From contig NW_004955435.1 in assembly GCF_000276665.1 (NCBI RefSeq), positions 4,114,199 through 4,178,198 of the forward strand: a DNA stretch of 64,000 nt, in the 5' to 3' direction. Shown here piece by piece: positions 60,200 to 64,000 of the stretch. The position numbers and the translations under genes were made by a program. The stretch comes from Chinchilla lanigera (taxonomy: Eukaryota; Chordata; Mammalia; Rodentia; Chinchillidae). Position 1 is the stretch's first letter. The number at the start of each line of letters is the position of its first letter. Under the pieces are notes generated by a model. That model made no database searches, was not told where the DNA came from, and saw nothing but the letters and a program-made list of their open reading frames with translations.

Positions 60200-60295
60200 T
60201 ACCCAACAGGATTCTGGCGCTATGGGAAACATGACCACGTAGAAGATGACTACTTCAAGCTCATCACCGTGTCTGTGTGCCAAATGCAATCATAA
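60200..60295 (+). CDS. Candidate terminal coding exon (unrecognised)
   Basis: After a pyrimidine-rich stretch (TTGCTTTTTTACTCATG) and CAATCAG, 31 codons are open and end in TAA: they begin YPTGFWRYGKHDHVEDDYFK and end in VCQMQS. Composition is protein-like: Trp, Tyr, His and Asp are frequent, and third codon positions are mostly G or C while the surroundings are A/T-rich. The other two frames stop within 15 codons. I do not recognise the family. There is no other exon visible nearby, so it may be the last exon of a gene lying upstream, a relic of a processed copy, or chance. Confidence 0.3.
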   Translation, partial: YPTGFWRYGKHDHVEDDYFKLITVSVCQMQS

Positions 60296-60895
60296 CCTGC
60301 ACAGTTTAGATAGGTGATCACCCGCCATTGTGGCAAATGATTGTTCATATTTTTAATTCAAAAAAATCCCACACGTTTAAATCATAAATATATCAAATTA
60401 AGGAGAAAAATGAGGCTGGAGATCAGATTTTCCATCTTGCCCCAGTTTTGGGGAGCTGACTGCAGCAAAAATCCCTACAGAGAGGAAACTGACCTATCAG
60501 TTCCAATGGTTTAAAGAAGAGTGGCCAATCACAGACTACACAGATTACAGTGACAAAGATCAGTATGACTTCACATCTTCTGCACCTTCCTCTCTCTCAG
60601 AGAAAAAAGTATAAAGGCACAAAGAAGATAAATAGAGCAGACTTTGCAAAAAAGCATTTAAACCACACTTCCAAAGAATGTTTCTTTTTCTCAACAATAT
60701 CAGTGTATAATTTGAAGTATTCCCTTAGGAAGGCATAAAAATCTATCAGAATCTTTATTTTTATTAAATGGAAGAAGCACAGGATAAAAGCAATTGACAA
60801 AGAAAAATAAAGTTTGAGAAATCCTATCAGAAGTTCTAGTGGGAGACAAGAGAATTCTGAGGAATGGGATCCTGGTACACAAAAATCTCCAAGTA
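60296..60895. other. Unassigned sequence
   Basis: No repeat recognised. If the candidate exon were real this would be its 3' UTR; an AATAAA occurs near 60,806. The minus-strand frame of 122 codons (60,597-60,965) is rich in Phe and Leu from A/T-rich sequence and is not considered real. Confidence 0.35.
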
Positions 60896-61013
60896 AGATT
60901 TCCTTTGCTGGGAGCTGGGGATTTAGCTCAGTGGCAAAGCACCTGCCTGGCAAGCACAAGGTCATGAGTTCAATTCCTGGTACTGGAAGAAAAACAAAGA
61001 GATTTCCTTGCTG
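60896..61013 (+). mobile_element. ID SINE with nearly perfect TSD
   Basis: Element body 60,911-60,999 (GAGCTGGGGATTTAGCTCAG, GGTCATGAGTTCAATTCC, short A-rich tail). Flanks AGATTTCCTTTGCTG (60,896-60,910) and AGATTTCCTTGCTG (61,000-61,013) differ by one T. A young insertion. Confidence 0.95.
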
Positions 61014-61129
61014 ATCCTTCTTTCAGAAATTCCTTCAAGATAATAAGTGAAAATCACTTTTGTTAATAATTTTTTTCTTTGATTTATAAAAAGGAATAAA
61101 ATCATTTTTGAAGAGAGGTGGAGAAATAT

Positions 61130-61243
61130 AAATTATAGATAGATTAGATAAAGTAGATAATAATAGCAGTGATGATGATGATGATAATGAACATAGATAG
61201 ATGATAGGTAGATAGATAGATAATAGATAGACAGACAGATAGG
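61130..61243. repeat. (GATA)n/(GATG)n microsatellite
   Basis: Imperfect GATA, GATG and GACA units. It explains the Ser/Leu/Tyr-rich minus-strand frame at 61,035-61,265. Confidence 0.93.
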
Positions 61244-61949
61244 GACTGGACTCTGTAAAAGCCAAAGTTCAGGGAAGCAGTTTATATAGGAAATTCAAGT
61301 TTCTGCCAAAAAAATTGTCTGTAAACCCTAAATAGGCACAGAAATTGCAGGACAAATATACACTTTATATCAAAGCTGAGAGAAACCTTTAACAAGTTGT
61401 GATGTAAATAAGAGAAAATAAAATAAGTGGCAAAACCACAATACCAAATGCTTCAGAACACACAAAAAAGAAAAAAGTAGAAATAAACCCTGAAAAATGA
61501 AGGTAGAGCCTTGTCTAGAAGCACTCAGAACCAAAGAAAAAGGAGAACTTTTCCCGTGAGTGCCTTATACAATGGAAGAATATTTTTAAAAACCTGAGTC
61601 CAGGGAGAGAAGTGTTAAAGATGAGATGAAGAAACAAAAACTTAAGCAAGATCATAGAACTGTGAGATCATATGAAAGACCAGAATCATAACCACAGAGA
61701 AAGAAATACTTCGCAAACAGTAGTAAGCACACCAGAGCGAAACTGAATATTCCAGAGTGCAAAATAAAAGGGTTTTCAAAACCCAAAAAAGGAACAAAAG
61801 GCAGCCCTGACAGTGGTGACAGCAGGAGGGCCTGCCAGCAGGAGAGAGTGTGCTGCTGCCATAAGCGTTCAGACAGGACACTGGGAGAGCAGGGCATCAG
61901 ACAGCCACCGCGACAAATGCATGATGGTGAAAGTTTAAATTCACTAAGA
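61244..61949. other. Unassigned A-rich sequence
   Basis: Possibly decayed L1 5' or ORF1 sequence, since an old ORF2 follows, but no ORF1 block could be aligned by eye. Overlapping minus frames at 61,642-61,897 have no known domain. Confidence 0.4.
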
Positions 61950-62510
61950 AACTATTTAAATCTATAAAAAAATTAATAAAATTAAATAGTCAAGGGAAAG
62001 TAATTTCAAATATGTGAAACAAAATTTAGGTGAACTATAGAAGAACTTGACAAATCCATGGTTATAATAGAAGTTTTCAACATGCTTCTCTTGGTTGTGA
62101 AACTTAAAGAATATTTCAACCTCACAATTAATCAATGTGATCTAGGAAAATGTACAAGAAGCTCTATAATCAAGAATTAGAAAATATACACTTTTATCAA
62201 GCACATATAGCAAATTTGCCAAAAACTTTTCCAGTTCCTGCTATACTATTAACCATATTCCATGACCACCATGCAATTAATCAATCAGTTTTAAAAGGTA
62301 AATGAAAATCCCCCACATACTTGGAGATTTTTCAAATACCTAAATTCACTTCTAAGTACTAAAAAATAAATGTTCATAGAAATTTTAAAATACTTTAAGA
62401 TAATTAATAATGGAAGTATTACTCAAAATATGTTATAGAAGTAAGCAGTATTGAAATAATGTATATTAGAATGTTTGTTTTAAAAATAAAAGCCAAAACT
62501 TAATGAACGA
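61950..62510 (+). mobile_element. Ancient L1 ORF2 endonuclease fragment
   Basis: Old sense ORF2: GAAGAACTTGACAAATCC, AATTAGAAAATATACACTTTTATC, CCATATTCCATGACCACC and CCCCCACATACTTGGAGATT follow the second half of the endonuclease and the linker. Very diverged, all frames closed. Confidence 0.7.
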
Positions 62511-62805
62511 ACATGGGTAATAACAAGAGAAATTACAACTAGTAATTACAGATTTATGACTAGTCATAAATATTAACCAAATCTTCATAAAACTTGTGCA
62601 AATTATATGGGCCCATAACCTTTCTTTCCAGAGAGAAACAGAAAGACAGAGAGGGATAATTATTTACTGATGACAGCATTAATTTATTTTATAGTTTTAA
62701 AAACATTAAAATGTGATTATAACTACAGTGAAAATAAATATTAACTAGAAATGGGTACAGAAATGGGTGAAATTTTGGACAGCCCTTTTGAGGAAGGGAT
62801 AAGAT
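62511..62805. other. Unassigned A/T-rich sequence
   Basis: May continue the decayed L1; nothing definite is visible. Confidence 0.35.
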
Positions 62806-63020
62806 TCTTTGTTTTGTTTTGTTTTGTTTTGTTTTTGGCTTTTAAAATTGAACAACAACGTATTTTCATCTTCCCATTTTTAATTTGCTTTTGACTTTTA
62901 TTGATACATGTTTGCAGTACATACTGATCACGTTCACTCGGGGAACCAGCACATCTACAAAACACATTTCATTTCTTTCCCTTCCCTCCATCCTCCTTTT
63001 ATTTTTTCAGCATCAGATCC
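62806..63020 (-). mobile_element. Possible L1 3' end, antisense
   Basis: A (GTTTT)n stretch at 62,806-62,836 reads as an A-rich tail on the minus strand, followed by TTATTGATACATGTTTGCAG and a pyrimidine-rich CCCTTCCCTCCATCCTCC. A similar layout to the fragment at 52.6 kb. Weak without comparison. Confidence 0.4.
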
Positions 63021-63770
63021 ATTCATTCATCTTGTAAGACCTCACTAAATTAATTGTTATGTATAAAGACTGAAAACCAGACCAAATAACATATAAAGCA
63101 CGTTAAACAATTAAACTAACTCAAGGTACATTGCTAGAGGATGAGCAAGTTCTCTTTTGAGCAAGAGGTACTCAAATTGGGTTTAAGTGTGTGCTGCTCA
63201 CCTTTATGTGGATGACTTTGTCCTTGTACTTCTCTTCTTATTGTTCTTGCTTGAAAGTTTGGATGTGTGAAGACGGAATGCATGGATGGTGAGTAGCCAG
63301 AGGGGCACCTGGCTGACCCATGCAGCATGGATCCCAACTCACTTTTAGTGTGCTGGGTCTTTAGCAAGTGTGATTAATACTCTTATGCATCAACTTGCTA
63401 AGCTATTGTGCCCAGATACTTGATCAAACATCAGACGAGGTGATACTGTGATGATTTTTAAAGTTGTGATTAATAGTTTTACACTTTACAATACAGGTAG
63501 TCCCCGTGCAATCTGCTGACGGCCTTATGAGCAAAGACAGATTTCCTAAAGAAGGTGCAGTTCTGCGTCAAACCTCAGACATGGAGACTGGCCCACTGGC
63601 GCATTCCTCAGGGTTCAGACTTGACAGCTCCCCTACTCCTACCACCACATGAGCGAATTACTTAAAATAAATGTCTCAGCGACAGATATGAAATGTGATA
63701 AAAAAATATAAATCTTAAAACTTTAAAAATTTTACTATGTAAGAGACATATTTCTCTTAATCTCCCTCAA
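63021..63770. other. Unassigned sequence
   Basis: No gene or repeat recognised. The 77-codon minus frame at 63,134-63,367 shows no known domain. Confidence 0.4.
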
Positions 63771-63779
63771 AATATTCTG

Positions 63780-64000
63780 CCTTACCTTGCATACACTTAT
63801 ACTGTAGTTCTTGGAGCTTTCGAAAACAGTTCTGTAAGTCCTCCTTGTAGCTTTAATTGTGCTGTCCTGGCTGCCTCAGTTAACTCAAAATGTTTACCTT
63901 TCATGGTCTTTTTGGCTTTTGGGAAGAGCCAGAATGTGCATGGTGCCATATGTGGTGAATAACATGGACGAAGACACGTCATAACATTTGTACAATGCTG
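63780..64000 (-). pseudogene. Tc1/mariner transposase fragment, continues past the window
   Basis: The minus-strand frame 63,797-63,982 (61 codons) reads like the C-terminal end of a mariner transposase: CYSPHMAPCTFWLFPKAKK, then KGKHFELTEAARTAQLKL. In active relatives this place carries the third catalytic Asp in a PYSPDLAP setting. Here the Asp is His, so it is inactive. The remaining protein should lie beyond the right edge. A cut-and-paste DNA transposon, old in mammals. Confidence 0.8.

Noticed and set aside
60597..60965. 122-codon minus-strand frame
   Set aside because: Phe/Leu-rich translation of A-rich sequence that also runs into the ID SINE. No known domain.

Overview
The window is non-coding mammalian DNA from a rodent. 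It carries 7SL-derived B1 SINEs, tRNA-derived ID SINEs with A-box and B-box, B1-ID dimers, rodent-type L1 elements, MaLR LTRs and an IAP-like LTR. ID monomers whose body reads like GGCTGGGGATTTAGCTCAG, together with B1-ID dimers and no murid B2, point away from mouse and rat and toward another rodent group (Castorimorpha or the squirrel-related clade). That placement is an inference. I found no intact protein-coding gene, rRNA gene, functional tRNA gene or CRISPR array. Nearly every open frame is a remnant of a transposon, a frame on the wrong strand of one, or a microsatellite translation. One short stretch at 60,200-60,295 looks like a possible terminal exon and is reported with caution.

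Layout. 0-11 kb: ancient L1 pieces, one young ID element with a 15-bp target-site duplication (TSD), an antisense L1 3' end (3.8-5.3 kb), and a nest in which a young 5'-inverted L1 sits inside the inverted arm of an old 5'-inverted L1 (7.6-10.0 kb). 11.5-14.3 kb: a sense L1 whose central ORF2 is missing and replaced by a B1. 14.8-16.9 kb: an antisense MaLR-like element with two LTR-like ends, its right LTR split by an IAP-like solo LTR with a 6-bp TSD. 17-22.8 kb: MaLR, MIR, L2 and old L1 fragments in A/T-rich DNA. 22.86-28.57 kb: a nearly full-length sense L1 (5' UTR tandem monomers, broken ORF1, broken ORF2, 3' UTR). 29.53-34.86 kb: a second nearly full-length L1 on the opposite strand, with a perfect 13-bp TSD, inserted into the endonuclease region of an older L1. 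These two L1s face tail to tail. 35-41.8 kb: mostly unassigned A/T-rich sequence with an old antisense L1. 41.9-55 kb: a dense mix of L1 pieces, B1-ID dimers, MaLR LTRs, MIRs and microsatellites. 55-64 kb: mostly unassigned sequence, an ancient mammalian repeat, an ID element, an old L1 endonuclease fragment, and a mariner transposase fragment at the right edge.

There is no gene network to describe. The interest lies in the retrotransposon record: two adjacent L1s with related bodies but different 5' UTR monomers (about 69 bp versus 79 bp), repeated birth of microsatellites at one point of the L1 3' UTR, an L1 that lost its endonuclease domain, and several nested insertions that give a relative chronology. 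Family names come from recognising sequence by eye, without a library search. Boundaries of ancient elements are approximate, usually within 20-50 bases.
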